64,000 bases of DNA from Parvibaculum sp963975745 (GCF_963975745.1 NZ_CAXBIB010000007.1:62001-126000); one strand, 5' to 3'; counted from the stretch's first letter, positions 45,366 through 54,852 are shown. The notes: generated by a model from the letters alone, not told the origin. Numbers and translations are program-made.

Positions 45366-46694
45366 TCACGCCTGCACGACCTTCCCGCCCGCCACGCCCG
45401 CCTTACGGCAGGCATTGCGCGTGTCGACGATGAGCAGCGCATGCGCGACAAGCGCGGCATAGTCGACATTGTCGTGATCGGTCACGATCAGCACCGCGTC
45501 GTAATCGGCCGCGAGATCGGCGCGCCAGGCCACGCTTTTCCAGCCGGCGAGTTCCGCATGCTCCCGCGTCTGCGGGATGACCGGCACGAAGGGATCGAAA
45601 TAGGCGACCCGCGCCCCGCGGCGCTCGAGAAGCTCGATGATCTTCAGCGCCGGGCTCTCGCGCATGTCGTCGACATTCTTCTTGTAGGCGATGCCGGCGA
45701 TCAGCACTTTCGCGCCGTTGAGGCCCTTGCCGCCATGCGCGTCCAGCGCCTGCGCCAGCCGCTCGACCACGCGCTGCGGCATGGCGGAGTTGATCTCGCC
45801 GGCCAGCTCGATGAAGCGGGTCGAGATGTCGTATTCGCGGGCCTTCCAGGTGAGATAGAAGGGGTCGATCGGAATGCAGTGCCCGCCCAGGCCCGGCCCC
45901 GGATAGAAGGGCATGTAGCCGAAGGGTTTGGTGCTGGCGGCCGCGATCACCTCCCAGATGTCGATATCCATCGCCTCGCAGACGATTTTCATCTCGTTTG
46001 CGAGCGCGATGTTGACGCTGCGGAAGATGTTTTCCTTGAGCTTGACCATCTCGGCCGTGCGCGTGCTCGAGACCACGACCACCTTGTCGATGAAGATCGA
46101 ATAGAACACCTCGGCGATGCGCCGCTCGGCCTCGGTGTCGGCGCCGACGACCTTGGGGATCGTCGAGGTGGTGAAGGCGCCGTTGCCGGGGTCTTCGCGC
46201 TCGGGCGAAAAGGCGAGGAAAAAGTCTTCATGCGCGGCGAGGCCCGGACGCTCGAGAATGGGGCGGAGCACCTCTTCGGTCGTGCCGGGATAGGTGGTCG
46301 ATTCCAGGATCACCATCTGCCCCGGCCGCAGCGATCTGGCGATGTCCTCGCCGGTGCGCACCAGATAGGACAGATCGGGCTCGCGGTGGCGCGTCAACGG
46401 CGTGGGCACGCAGATGACGATCACGTCCATCTCGCCCATGCGCGAAAAATCGGCGGTCGCCTCGAACCGTCCGGTCGCCACCGTCTGCGCGACCAGCGCA
46501 TCGTCGATATGTTCGAAATAGCTGCGGCCGGCGGCCAGTGCCGCACATTTGTCCGGGTCGATATCGAAACCGGTTGTGGAGAGGCCCTTGCCCGCGGCAG
46601 CCATGCAGAAGGGCAGCCCGACATATCCGAGTCCGACAACGCCCACCCGGGCGCTGCGGTCGGTGAGCTTCCGGATCAGCTCGCCACTCGTCAT
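45366..46694 (-). CDS. UDP-N-acetyl-hexosamine 6-dehydrogenase (WbpA/WecC type)
   Basis: 442-aa NAD-dependent nucleotide-sugar dehydrogenase. Seen: VGVVGLGYVGLPFCMAAAGK, CVPTPLTRHREPDLSYL, ESTTYPGTTEEV, FSPEREDPGN, KLKENIFRSVNIALANEM, the catalytic-Cys block PGPGLGGHCIPIDPFYLTWK and AYKKNVDDMRESPAL. The PTPL...REPDLS and GLGGHCIP forms separate the WbpA/TviB/WecC branch from Ugd. GGAG lies 7 nt before the ATG at 46694. It likely makes UDP-GlcNAcA, which WecB could epimerise. The gene itself is GC-rich, in contrast to the cassette downstream of it. Confidence 0.92.
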   Translation of the reverse strand: MTSGELIRKLTDRSARVGVVGLGYVGLPFCMAAAGKGLSTTGFDIDPDKCAALAAGRSYFEHIDDALVAQTVATGRFEATADFSRMGEMDVIVICVPTPLTRHREPDLSYLVRTGEDIARSLRPGQMVILESTTYPGTTEEVLRPILERPGLAAHEDFFLAFSPEREDPGNGAFTTSTIPKVVGADTEAERRIAEVFYSIFIDKVVVVSSTRTAEMVKLKENIFRSVNIALANEMKIVCEAMDIDIWEVIAAASTKPFGYMPFYPGPGLGGHCIPIDPFYLTWKAREYDISTRFIELAGEINSAMPQRVVERLAQALDAHGGKGLNGAKVLIAGIAYKKNVDDMRESPALKIIELLERRGARVAYFDPFVPVIPQTREHAELAGWKSVAWRADLAADYDAVLIVTDHDNVDYAALVAHALLIVDTRNACRKAGVAGGKVVQA

Positions 46695-46781
46695 CAATAT
46701 CTCCATTGCTACCGCACCCGAGGGTGAAAGCCCCCGGGCAAAATCATTGTCACCGCAACGGCGCGGCGGTTCCGTCGTGCC

Positions 46782-47435
46782 TCAGGCCGCCGGCCACAAG
46801 GCGCTGCGGTCCATCAGAACCGGGCTTTCGCCGTTCAGGAGACGCAGCAACACGCAGACGCGGCCCTTGCCATCGAGCCGCTCGATCGTTCCGACCAGCT
46901 GCGCGAAGGGGCCCGACAGGATCTCGACGCGCTGGCCCGGCCGCAGCTCGGCCGCCATCAGACCCGAATTGTCTGTCATTTCGATGAAATGCTCGACCAG
47001 CCCCGGCGGCACCGGGGTCGGCCGCTCGCCGGCCATCACCAGCGAGCGGACGCCGAAAGTGCCGTTGACCGAGCGCCAGGGGCAATCGGCAATATCGAAG
47101 GCGACAAACAGATAGCCCGGAAAGAGCGGCACATGGCGCTCGATCTGGCGCCGCGCATGGCGCACGGTCTTGCGGCAACGCGGCGTGAAACTCTCGAAGC
47201 CCTGTCGCGCGAGATGCCGCTCGGCCGCGTCCTCGCAGCCCGGCTTGACGGCCGCGACATACCAGCGCCGGCCGGCGCCTTGCGCGCCCGGCCCGGTGCC
47301 ACGATCAAGGGCACGAAGCGCCGCGCGCTGCCCGGCCGCGCCGCTCGAACGGAGCGCCGCCTCCGCCGCCAACGGCGCGGGAGCGTTAACGCAAGTTGTT
47401 GATACGAAACTCAATTCCAGCCCCCCCGGCCGCAT
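46782..47435 (-). CDS. NusG/RfaH-like transcription elongation factor
   Basis: Up to 217 aa. Residues about 56-165 form an NGN domain: RRWYVAAVKPGCEDAAERHL, FESFTPRCRKTVRHARRQIE and PLFPGYLFVAFD; a KOW domain follows (RPGQRVEILSGPFAQLVGTI). Specialised NusG paralogues of this kind (RfaH, LoaP, UpxY) prevent premature termination in long polysaccharide operons. It stands directly upstream, same strand, of a roughly 18-kb gene series. The Ala/Arg-rich N-terminal 55 residues lack an obvious alternative start apart from a TTG at 47414. Confidence 0.87.
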   Translation of the reverse strand: MRPGGLELSFVSTTCVNAPAPLAAEAALRSSGAAGQRAALRALDRGTGPGAQGAGRRWYVAAVKPGCEDAAERHLARQGFESFTPRCRKTVRHARRQIERHVPLFPGYLFVAFDIADCPWRSVNGTFGVRSLVMAGERPTPVPPGLVEHFIEMTDNSGLMAAELRPGQRVEILSGPFAQLVGTIERLDGKGRVCVLLRLLNGESPVLMDRSALWPAA

Positions 47436-47797
47436 CGGCCATCCCGTGCAAAACTACGTGGCGCCGCAGCATACCGCAACGACAGAAGCACAATCCGCGC
47501 ACCGATCGGCCGGGTTTTACACCTCATGATTAACGTAGACGCCCTTTGGACGCGCCAATACTGGCGGAATGTCACAGGCCAGCATTCGGGGTCACGCCCG
47601 GCTTGCGGTTTTGCTTGCACGCACCGCGCCGCATTCCGTCCCGCAGGCATGCCTGTTATGCAGCCAGCGACGGGACAAAGTGATAAGCCCGGCATGTCGA
47701 GGCTGACGGCCTGTGCTTCCTCCTCTAGCCTGAGACCATCGGCCGCCTCCGTTTCAAGCTTCGCGCCCGCGCGAATTCACTCACCGGTTTCCGCCTT
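47436..47797. other. Divergent intergenic region, 362 bp
   Basis: Must contain the promoters of the leftward NusG-led operon and of the rightward ligase gene. No convincing operator, ops-like element or small gene was found by eye. Confidence 0.5.
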
Positions 47798-49258
47798 ATG
47801 CCCGCCTCACCCATTCGCACCGCGTCCAGCGCCGCCGAAACCTGGCTTTTCCGGGGCCTCGTCGCCCTCATCGCCCTGGCGCCGCTGCCGCTCGGCAGCA
47901 ACCGCCCCCTGCCCGCCGCGCTTCTTTCGCTGTTTGCCGGCCTGCTGCTCATCGGCTGGGCGCTTCTGGCGATGTTTCGTCCGTCCGCCTCGGGGGGTGT
48001 CATTCGCCGGCTTCGCGGGCCCTTCCTGCTTTTCGCCGCCGTCACCCTCTGGATCGCCGCACAATCGGCGCCGCTGCCCTTCGCCTCATGGGGCGACCCG
48101 CTCTGGGCCGAGGCATCGGCCGCACTTGCGCAGGATATCACCCCCCGCATCAGCATCGACCCTTCCGCCACGCGGGCCGCCCTCTCGAACCTCCTCGCAT
48201 ATGGCGCGGTCTTCTGGCTCGCCCTGCAGCTCGGCCGCGCGCCGGAACGCGCGGCTCAGGCGCGGCGCGCCATCATCGCGATCGGCAGTTTCTATGCGGT
48301 CTATGGCCTCTTTGCCTATTTCGGTGGCGCGCATTGGGTCTTCGGGCAACTCCTGGCCACCCATCCCGATGCGCTGATCTCGACCTTCGTCAACCGCAAC
48401 TCCTTCGCCACCTTTGCCGGCCTGGCGCTTCTCGCCGCCGTTTCGGTCTTCCTTGAGCGCATCCGGCATATTCTGGCGCTGGCGCGCCCGGCCCGCCAGA
48501 AGGCGGCGCTGGTGATCGAGACCATGGTCTTCCAGTCGGGCTGGATGACGGCCGCCATGCTGACCATCGCGCTGGCGCTCTTCCTCACCGCCTCGCGCGG
48601 TGGCATTGTGGCAACACTGGTCGCGCTTGCCGGCCTTACCATGCTGCAATTGCGGTCCAGCGCGGGCGCCGCAAACCGGCGCGGTCCCATCGCCTTGCTG
48701 ATCCTGATCGTGGTCGGCATCGCGCTGGTGATCGGCGGCGGCAATTTCATCGACCGCATCGAGAGGCAGGGCCTTTCACTCGACAATGATCTCAGATCGA
48801 CGATCTTCGCGACCACCATCGAGGCAATCGGGACCACGCCCTGGACCGGGACCGGCGCCGGCACCTATGAACAGGCGATCGAGGCCTATCGGCTCAACGA
48901 TCCGGATATCTTCAAGCTCTGGGAAAAGGCGCATAACAGCTATCTCGAAAACGCCCTCGAGCTCGGCCTGCCGGCAGCGCTGGCGCTCAATCTCGCCATC
49001 CTCTGGCTGGCCGCCATCTGTTTCAGGGGCGTGCGCGAGCGGCGGCGCGACCGCGCTTACCCGGCCCTCGGCGTTGCCGCGACGCTGCTGGTCGGTCTTC
49101 ACGCGCTGGTCGATTTCAGCCTGCAGATCCCGGCGGTGGCCGTCCTCTACGCCTTTATGATGGGGCTTGCCATCGCCCAGTCGGCGCCCTCGCGCAAGCG
49201 AAGGGCGGCGACGGCCGAACAAGGCGCGGGGGAAGCGTCAGGTGCCGAGCGCGGCTGA
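47798..49258 (+). CDS. O-antigen ligase / polymerase family protein
   Basis: 486 aa, around 11 hydrophobic segments. The Wzy_C/O-antigen-ligase core is recognisable: a periplasmic stretch with STFVNRNSFATFAGLALLAA and, later, TGTGAGTYEQAIEAY and KAHNSYLENALELGLPAALA. Such proteins join or polymerise undecaprenyl-linked glycans. Because the locus has a separate Wzy-like protein at 42.7 kb, this copy may be the ligase or the polymerase of the exported exopolysaccharide. Divergent from the NusG-like gene; its end overlaps the convergent next gene by 21 bp. Confidence 0.87.
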   Translation: MPASPIRTASSAAETWLFRGLVALIALAPLPLGSNRPLPAALLSLFAGLLLIGWALLAMFRPSASGGVIRRLRGPFLLFAAVTLWIAAQSAPLPFASWGDPLWAEASAALAQDITPRISIDPSATRAALSNLLAYGAVFWLALQLGRAPERAAQARRAIIAIGSFYAVYGLFAYFGGAHWVFGQLLATHPDALISTFVNRNSFATFAGLALLAAVSVFLERIRHILALARPARQKAALVIETMVFQSGWMTAAMLTIALALFLTASRGGIVATLVALAGLTMLQLRSSAGAANRRGPIALLILIVVGIALVIGGGNFIDRIERQGLSLDNDLRSTIFATTIEAIGTTPWTGTGAGTYEQAIEAYRLNDPDIFKLWEKAHNSYLENALELGLPAALALNLAILWLAAICFRGVRERRRDRAYPALGVAATLLVGLHALVDFSLQIPAVAVLYAFMMGLAIAQSAPSRKRRAATAEQGAGEASGAERG

Positions 49259-50014
49259 CAGCAAGCGGTCGAATTGCGGCAGCGCGCGCGGGTCTTCGCT
49301 CAACCGTTCCCGGAAGGCCGCCCGCGCGGCAAAACCGGCATCGAGATAGCTGGCGACCAGAAAACCCCGGAGCTGTCCGCGCCGCCACAAGGCCGGCAGA
49401 TCGGCCAGCGCATGGGCGCGCATCTCGTCGGGCATCGCCGTCCAGTGCCGCATCACGATCCGGTGCTGCAGCAGCAGCGCCGAGGCCCGGCGCGGCGCGG
49501 TCAGCCGCGCCAGACGCAAGGCCGGCAGCACGTCCTCAAGTGACACCCCGGCGTTAAGCCCGGCATCGGCCAGCAGGGCCCAGGTCAACCCGTCGCCCGG
49601 CGCCGCGGCCGCGGCCAGGCGCAGATCGGCAAGAGCGGCCTCACGCAAGGCGGTCGCATCGGACAGCACGTCAACACGCCCGTCTTCCGCGGGATCGGTA
49701 TTCTCGTTCGCATCGGCAAGGGCCGACAGGCGCCGCGCAATCCGCGCCCGGTCGCGGCGCAGCTGCGGATCGTCGGCCTGCCAGGCCAGCGCCGCGTCAT
49801 GCGCGGCATAGGCGGCCTGGAGCGCCGCGGGCTCGATGGCCGCACCCGAATCGAGCGCGGCAACCGCCGCCGCGGCCGGGACAAGCGATGCATGGGCACC
49901 GATACGCGGCAGGCTCAGCCCCGCCAGCAGCGCGCCGAGCAGCAGCGCGGCCAGGATCGCACCCCAGGGCCTTTCACCGCGGGGACCCCTGATGTCGTCA
50001 CCGCCCATGCGCAT
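49238..50014 (-). CDS. Membrane-anchored protein of unknown function in the export operon
   Basis: About 258 aa. One N-terminal hydrophobic helix (ILAALLLGALLAGLSLPRIG) then an all-helical Ala/Arg/Leu-rich soluble domain with TPR-like spacing (ALREAALADLRLAAAAAPGD, LTWALLADAGLNAGV, YLDAGFAARAAFRE). The ATG at 50014 (or 50008) is chosen because the helix begins soon after; the open frame upstream is antisense-free shadow of the Wzc gene. Lies 7 bp downstream of wzc, so it is probably a periplasmic accessory of the Wzc-type export system (inference). Confidence 0.65.
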   Translation of the reverse strand: MRMGGDDIRGPRGERPWGAILAALLLGALLAGLSLPRIGAHASLVPAAAAVAALDSGAAIEPAALQAAYAAHDAALAWQADDPQLRRDRARIARRLSALADANENTDPAEDGRVDVLSDATALREAALADLRLAAAAAPGDGLTWALLADAGLNAGVSLEDVLPALRLARLTAPRRASALLLQHRIVMRHWTAMPDEMRAHALADLPALWRRGQLRGFLVASYLDAGFAARAAFRERLSEDPRALPQFDRLLSAALGT

Positions 50015-50021
50015 GCCGGCC

Positions 50022-52295
50022 TCAATTGACGTAGTAACGGCTGTATTTCCCGTAATAATAGCCGCCATCGCCATAGCCATATTTGGCCTGGGCGGCGGTA
50101 TCGACCACGGCCAGAACCGCACCGGCGATATTGGCATCGTAAAGCCGGAGCTCGCGGATCGCGGCCTGGGCCGCGTCCTTCGGCGTCTCGTTCCAGCGCA
50201 CCACGAAGACCGTCTCGTCGGCAATCCGCGACAGCACCCGGCTGTCGGAGACCGGCAGCACCGGTGCGCTGTCGAGCACCACGAGATCGTAATCGGCCTT
50301 GAGCCTGTCGAGCAGCAGGCGCATCTGCGTCGAGCCCAGCACATCGGGCGGGTTGGCGGTGCCGGTCGCGATCGGCAGGATGTCGAGCTCGGATTTCGGG
50401 TCCCTGATCAGCACCTGTGCGAGGTCCAGCCGCTCGGCCAGCAGCTCGACAAGCCCGGCTTCGGGCCGCTTCAGCCCAAAGGCCTTGTGCACGCTTGGAT
50501 GCCGCAGATCGCAATCGACCAGCGCCACCTTGAGGCCCGAAGCCGCCGCCGCCCGCGCAAAGCCGGCCGAGGTCGTGGTCTTGCCCTCGTTGGGCAAAGC
50601 GGAAGTGAAGAGAATGACCGTTGGCGGGTTGTCGACATTCGACAATTGCAACGCGCTTCTCAGGCTGCGGAGCGATTCCGAGAAGGCCGACAAGGGCTTG
50701 ACCAGAAGATAGTCCTGCGGGCTCATGACCTTGCCATCCGCCCCCTTCTCGGCCGGCGTCGCCGGCAGCGAGACCAGATGCGGCAGGCCCAGCGCCTGTT
50801 CGACGTCGCGCCCCGTCTGCAGCCCGTTGTCGAGATGCTCGAGCAGGAAGGCGAGGCCGACCCCCAGCATGCCCGAGAGAACAAGGGCCAGCGCCAGCGA
50901 AAGCGCCTTGCGCGGATGCGAAGGATTGACGGGCGGGGTCGCCGCCGAAATCACCCGGCTGTCCGGCGTCTGGAAATCCTGCTGCTGGCTGGTTTCCTTG
51001 AAGCGGTTGAGGAAACTCTCATAGACCGCCCGGTTGGCGGCCGCCTCGCGTTCGAGTTCGCGCAGCTGGATCATCGCCTGATTGCCGGTGCCGGCCTCGC
51101 CGCGAATCTCGCGCAGACTGTCTTCCAGGGCCCCGACGCGGGTCTGCGCCACCGACACATTGTTCTCGAGGCTGCCGACGATCCGGTTTATTTCCGAACC
51201 GATCTGGCGCTCGATATCGCGGCGCTGCGCCTCGGCATTGACGATTTCGGGATGCCGCGGGCCGTATTTGGAGGCCAGATTGGCAAGCTCGCGGGCAAGC
51301 TCGGCCTGTTTCTGGCGCAATTGCGAGATGGTGGTCGATTGCACGACATCGGCCATGCTCTCGATGGTGCCGCCGGAACGGCGGATCTGCTGGGCGCGCG
51401 AATATTTGGCCTCCGCCTCGGCAAGGCTGGTGCGGGCCAGGATCAGCTGCGCATTGAGCTCCGACAATTGCTGCTCGCTGACCGTCACGCCGGCGGCCGA
51501 GGATTCAAGCCCCTCTTCGGTACGGTAGATCTCGACCGCGCGTTCGGAATCCTGCACCTGCTGGCGCAGTTCCGCGAGACGCCGCGACAACCAGTCATTG
51601 GCCTGGCGCGTCGCATCGAACTTGGCCTCCAGCTGGTCGAGAATATAGAGGTCAGCCAGGCTATTGGCGATCCGCGCGGCCTTGGCCGGATTTTCCGAGA
51701 CGAAGGAAATATTGATCACATAGGTCAGGCGCTGGCGCGTCACGGTGAGGCGCCCGAGCACGCTGTTGATCACCCCGTTGAGCTCGGCCCGGGCCCGGAC
51801 ATCCTCGCTTTGCGGCAGCGGTTCGGCCTCGATCAGCGACAGGGCCGTGCCGATCCAGACGCGGGGGTCGAGCCAGCGCAGCATCGAGGGCTCGCGCAAG
51901 GCGCCGTTGAATTCGGGGTCCTGAACAAGATCGAGGGTCTCGATGACGCGGGCGGCAAGCGTGCGCGACCGCAGGATCTCGACCTCGCTGTCGACCGTCG
52001 CGCTGTCGGGCGACAGGCCCGACATCACGGCCTGCATGTCGGTCACCTGCATCTTCTGCCGGTCGAGCAGGATCTGCGCTTCGGCCGTGTAGAGCGGCGT
52101 CTGCTGCAGCACCACCACCATGACGAGAGCGGTCAACCCGACAGTCACGCCCATGATCACGCCGAGGCGCTTGCGCAACGTCCGGTAGAGCGCCATCAGG
52201 TCGAGCTCGAGAAAGCCCTGATCCTCGGCCTCGATGCCGCCATAAGGCGCTCCGCCCTCCGCCCTTGCGGCCGCGCCCTTCACCGGTGCATTCAT
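50022..52295 (-). CDS. wzc: Wzc-like polysaccharide co-polymerase with BY-kinase domain
   Basis: 757 aa. Two membrane helices (VIMGVTVGLTALVMVVVLQQ and ALSLALALVLSGMLGVGLAF) flank a large periplasmic coiled-coil Wzz-type domain with the GNVR-like motif region. The cytosolic C-terminal BY-kinase has Walker A SALPNEGKTTTSAG, Walker A' LVDCDLRHPSVHK, Walker B VVLDSAPVLPVSD, and a Tyr-rich tail with about nine tyrosines in the last 20 residues. Autophosphorylation there controls chain length and export. ATG at 52295. Downstream gene follows after 7 bp. Confidence 0.94.
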   Translation of the reverse strand: MNAPVKGAAARAEGGAPYGGIEAEDQGFLELDLMALYRTLRKRLGVIMGVTVGLTALVMVVVLQQTPLYTAEAQILLDRQKMQVTDMQAVMSGLSPDSATVDSEVEILRSRTLAARVIETLDLVQDPEFNGALREPSMLRWLDPRVWIGTALSLIEAEPLPQSEDVRARAELNGVINSVLGRLTVTRQRLTYVINISFVSENPAKAARIANSLADLYILDQLEAKFDATRQANDWLSRRLAELRQQVQDSERAVEIYRTEEGLESSAAGVTVSEQQLSELNAQLILARTSLAEAEAKYSRAQQIRRSGGTIESMADVVQSTTISQLRQKQAELARELANLASKYGPRHPEIVNAEAQRRDIERQIGSEINRIVGSLENNVSVAQTRVGALEDSLREIRGEAGTGNQAMIQLRELEREAAANRAVYESFLNRFKETSQQQDFQTPDSRVISAATPPVNPSHPRKALSLALALVLSGMLGVGLAFLLEHLDNGLQTGRDVEQALGLPHLVSLPATPAEKGADGKVMSPQDYLLVKPLSAFSESLRSLRSALQLSNVDNPPTVILFTSALPNEGKTTTSAGFARAAAASGLKVALVDCDLRHPSVHKAFGLKRPEAGLVELLAERLDLAQVLIRDPKSELDILPIATGTANPPDVLGSTQMRLLLDRLKADYDLVVLDSAPVLPVSDSRVLSRIADETVFVVRWNETPKDAAQAAIRELRLYDANIAGAVLAVVDTAAQAKYGYGDGGYYYGKYSRYYVN

Positions 52296-52565
52296 CGTTC
52301 TAATTTCCTCATCAGGACGCATCTGTCACAACGCCCTTGCCGCCTTGCCTGTCGGGGCCCCTGCCTTCGGGACGCCCGTACCTCTGTCAGATCGTCATCC
52401 TAGCCAATAGGCCACCGAAATGCGTAAACGGCGGCCCGAAACCCGTTGCCATCCTTAACGACGGCCCCGGCAGATGGCCCCGGGCAGACGTCTCCTGGCA
52501 GATGGAAAGGGCAGCAACGGTCGCCCGTGCTGCCCTGATACCCGGATTTGTTTCGCGTGACCGCC

Positions 52566-53840
52566 CTAAAGCGCCGCCCGCAGCGTCAGCCCGATTTCAT
52601 TGCGCGTATAGTCGAGCCCGAGCACATTCGAGTCCCGGTCGGTGTAGTCGTAACCGAGCCCCACCGAGAAATTGCGGTTCAGCAGATAATCGATGCCGAG
52701 CCCGGCGCGGATCACATCGTCCGAACGGGCGATCCCCTCGTAATCCTGATTGGCAAAGGAGGCACGTGCACCGACGATCACGTTGCGCATCAACTCGTGA
52801 TCGATCCTGAGACCCACCGACTGATCGAGGAAGCCCGACGCGCCGGCCGCGACCGTTTCTTCCACCGTCGAGGCCGCATTGATCCGTACGGTGGTCAGCG
52901 GCGTCACGAACCAGTCGACAGCCGCCCCGAAGGCAAGACCGCTGATGTCGGTGAGCGTCGGGTCGTCAAAGCTCTGCTCCTGATAGCCGATATAGACCTC
53001 GCCCTGGGCGAGGTTCGACAGGCGGAACTCCGAGCCGCCAACGACCGCCCAACCGTCCGAGTCGCGGTTGAGGGCCACAACCGGCGGCTTCTGATCGTAT
53101 TCGCGCTGATTGAGCGTGCCCTGGATATAGAGATTGGTGTCGGGCGAGACGTCATAGCCCAGACGCAGGAACTGCTCGAATTCCTCGCGATCGCGGAAAT
53201 CCTGATCGAGCACACCGCCACCGATCAGCGGCGCATCGTCATAATCATAATCGGCATAGCCCACGCCGACCCGTGTGGTCACCCGGTTGAAACGGTGAGC
53301 GAGGGCGGCATTCGCCTGAAACAGCGCATATTCGGTCGGCTCGGCCGCCAGACCCGGGGCGTTCGGCGCGCCGCGATCTTCGTGAAGCTGCGCATAGGAC
53401 AGCCCGCCGCTGATATTCGTGTCCCGGGTGATGTCGACGCGGCCATTGCCGCCGACATTCCAGTCGAGCCGGTCCTCGTCGCTGTTGTCGGCATAGAGAT
53501 ACTGCGCCAGACCCGCATTGAGATTGAGCGCGTGCCGGCTCCAGGTCGACTGGACCGAGACGCTGGCGGCCAGCGTGGTGATGAAATCGTCGACTTCACC
53601 GACATTGGCCGCAAAGATATTGTCATCATAAGTGCCGGTGACGGACGCCTCGGGGAACACGGTAAAGCCCCCCGCCCGGACGCCGGCCGCGTCGTAGCCG
53701 GGACGCACCCGGTCGCGCACACCGACATTGCGGTTGTCGACAATTTCTTCCTGTGCGGATGCAACCGAAACCGGCACGGCATAGAGCGCCGTCGCAGCAA
53801 TCGCGGCAATCAGTGTTTTCGACAGAAGTGAAGCGGACAT
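52566..53840 (-). CDS. Outer-membrane beta-barrel protein (PF10082-like)
   Basis: 424 aa. Signal peptide MSASLLSKTLIAAIAATALY...ASA, then alternating amphipathic strands: FTVFPEASVTGTYDDNIFAA is the diagnostic N-terminal strand of the beta-barrel porin 2 family; the C-terminus ends in an outer-membrane targeting strand (EIGLTLRAAL). About 16 strands could fit. Members are repeatedly encoded in exopolysaccharide loci, and here it lies between the Wza and Wzc genes. Probably an outer-membrane conduit or docking barrel (inference). Confidence 0.85.
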   Translation of the reverse strand: MSASLLSKTLIAAIAATALYAVPVSVASAQEEIVDNRNVGVRDRVRPGYDAAGVRAGGFTVFPEASVTGTYDDNIFAANVGEVDDFITTLAASVSVQSTWSRHALNLNAGLAQYLYADNSDEDRLDWNVGGNGRVDITRDTNISGGLSYAQLHEDRGAPNAPGLAAEPTEYALFQANAALAHRFNRVTTRVGVGYADYDYDDAPLIGGGVLDQDFRDREEFEQFLRLGYDVSPDTNLYIQGTLNQREYDQKPPVVALNRDSDGWAVVGGSEFRLSNLAQGEVYIGYQEQSFDDPTLTDISGLAFGAAVDWFVTPLTTVRINAASTVEETVAAGASGFLDQSVGLRIDHELMRNVIVGARASFANQDYEGIARSDDVIRAGLGIDYLLNRNFSVGLGYDYTDRDSNVLGLDYTRNEIGLTLRAAL

Positions 53841-53986
53841 AAGGATTTCCCCAAGTAAATCTGGAACCTGCAGTCCGGAAGCGGGCTACCGCCACCCGGC
53901 GACCGGTTACGCAACGTCAAATCCGATCAGGGAACACGCGCGGCCATATTCAATGCCGCAAAGGCCCCCTGTCGGCCATTCGCGCC

Positions 53987-54529
53987 CTAGTTGGGGCTTG
54001 CCGGCGTTTCCGGCGTCGAGTCCCGCGTATCGCCGGCACCCGGGGTCTGCTGCTGTTGCTGTTGTTGCTGCAATGTCGCGGTCCGCGAATCCGTACCCTG
54101 GCTCACCGAAGCCTGCAGCGTGGTATCGCCCGAGGCCTCGACCTTGGCCTGCATATTGGCCGCCGCTGTCGGATCGGTAATCCCGATCACGGCGATCGCG
54201 GCACCGAGACCGGCACCACCGGCCGTCTTCAGGCCCGGATTGTTGGCCAGCGCCAGCTTCGCGGCATCGCTTTTCGGATTGGTCAGCACATTGATGACCG
54301 CCTCGCCGGCGATCTCGGCATTGGCCGATGCCGTGACATAGGCCTCGACCGCGGCCGCAAAGGCATCCGGGTCGTCGGCATTGGCAATCAGAAGCGCCTC
54401 GATTTCAGCTTCCATTGCGGCAAGCTGCTCGGCGTCAATGCCCTGCGCCACCGCTGGCGCCGTCGCGAAAATCGCGGGCGTCAAAGCCATTGCACCGGCA
54501 ATGACCGCGGCCGAGAATAGCTTCTTCAT
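53987..54529 (-). CDS. Secreted protein with C-terminal polyglutamine tract, unknown function
   Basis: 180 aa. Clear signal peptide (MKKLFSAAVIAGAMALTPAI...AVAQ), a helical Ala-rich middle (LAAMEAEIEALLIANADDPD, EAYVTASANAEIAGEAVINV), a hydrophobic Gly/Ala segment GGAGLGAAIAVIG, and a tail with eight consecutive Gln before a Pro/Thr/Asp-rich end. GGGAG precedes the ATG at 54529. Encoded between Wza and the beta-barrel, all in one direction. No family was recognised; a periplasmic or exported accessory of polysaccharide export is plausible. Confidence 0.7.
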   Translation of the reverse strand: MKKLFSAAVIAGAMALTPAIFATAPAVAQGIDAEQLAAMEAEIEALLIANADDPDAFAAAVEAYVTASANAEIAGEAVINVLTNPKSDAAKLALANNPGLKTAGGAGLGAAIAVIGITDPTAAANMQAKVEASGDTTLQASVSQGTDSRTATLQQQQQQQQTPGAGDTRDSTPETPASPN

Positions 54530-54560
54530 CGTGATACTCCCCATTTCCATAGTCCAATGA

Positions 54561-54580
54561 CCGGGCCTCCACGCGCCCGG
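54561..54580 (-). promoter_or_regulatory. Leader hairpin upstream of the secreted Gln-rich protein
   Basis: Inverted arms CCGGGC and GCCCGG around 8 nt, 32-51 bp before the start codon, so within the likely 5' untranslated leader. Could modulate translation or be chance in GC-rich DNA. Confidence 0.3.
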
Positions 54581-54777
54581 ACCATTTCGTGCCGGTATCA
54601 TCGCCTGACACCGGTCTTGCCACGATCCGGAAGCGGCGCCCATCCCGGGGCGTCACCAGCGGCCATCGCATGACCGTTCGACGGATCGCATAACGTCGAT
54701 AGTTACCTCAATCTACAATCAACAGCACGCGTCTGAACATGTTTAATTGTTGGTTAACGCCGACTTTCGTCTCACCG

Positions 54778-54852
54778 TGATTCAAATACATCAGTTGTAA
54801 AAGGCAGATTCCGCCTTGATTCAAGCACGACGCATCTTGATTCAAGCTCGAC
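54778..54852. promoter_or_regulatory. Iterated TGATTCAA motifs
   Basis: TGATTCAA occurs at 54778, 54817 and 54838; the last two belong to near-identical 17-mers (CTTGATTCAAGCACGAC and CTTGATTCAAGCTCGAC) spaced 21 bp, i.e. two helical turns. Each core is an imperfect dyad. They lie in the 402-bp gene-free gap 54530-54931, about 250-320 bp before the secreted-protein gene, and look like a regulator binding array. The rest of the gap shows no gene. Confidence 0.55.

Noticed and set aside
45441..46727. 428-codon plus-strand frame
   Set aside because: Antisense to the WbpA-like dehydrogenase, no motif.
49836..52403. 855-codon plus-strand open frame
   Set aside because: Antisense to the Wzc kinase gene; no ribosome site, no domain, composition typical of a reverse-strand shadow.
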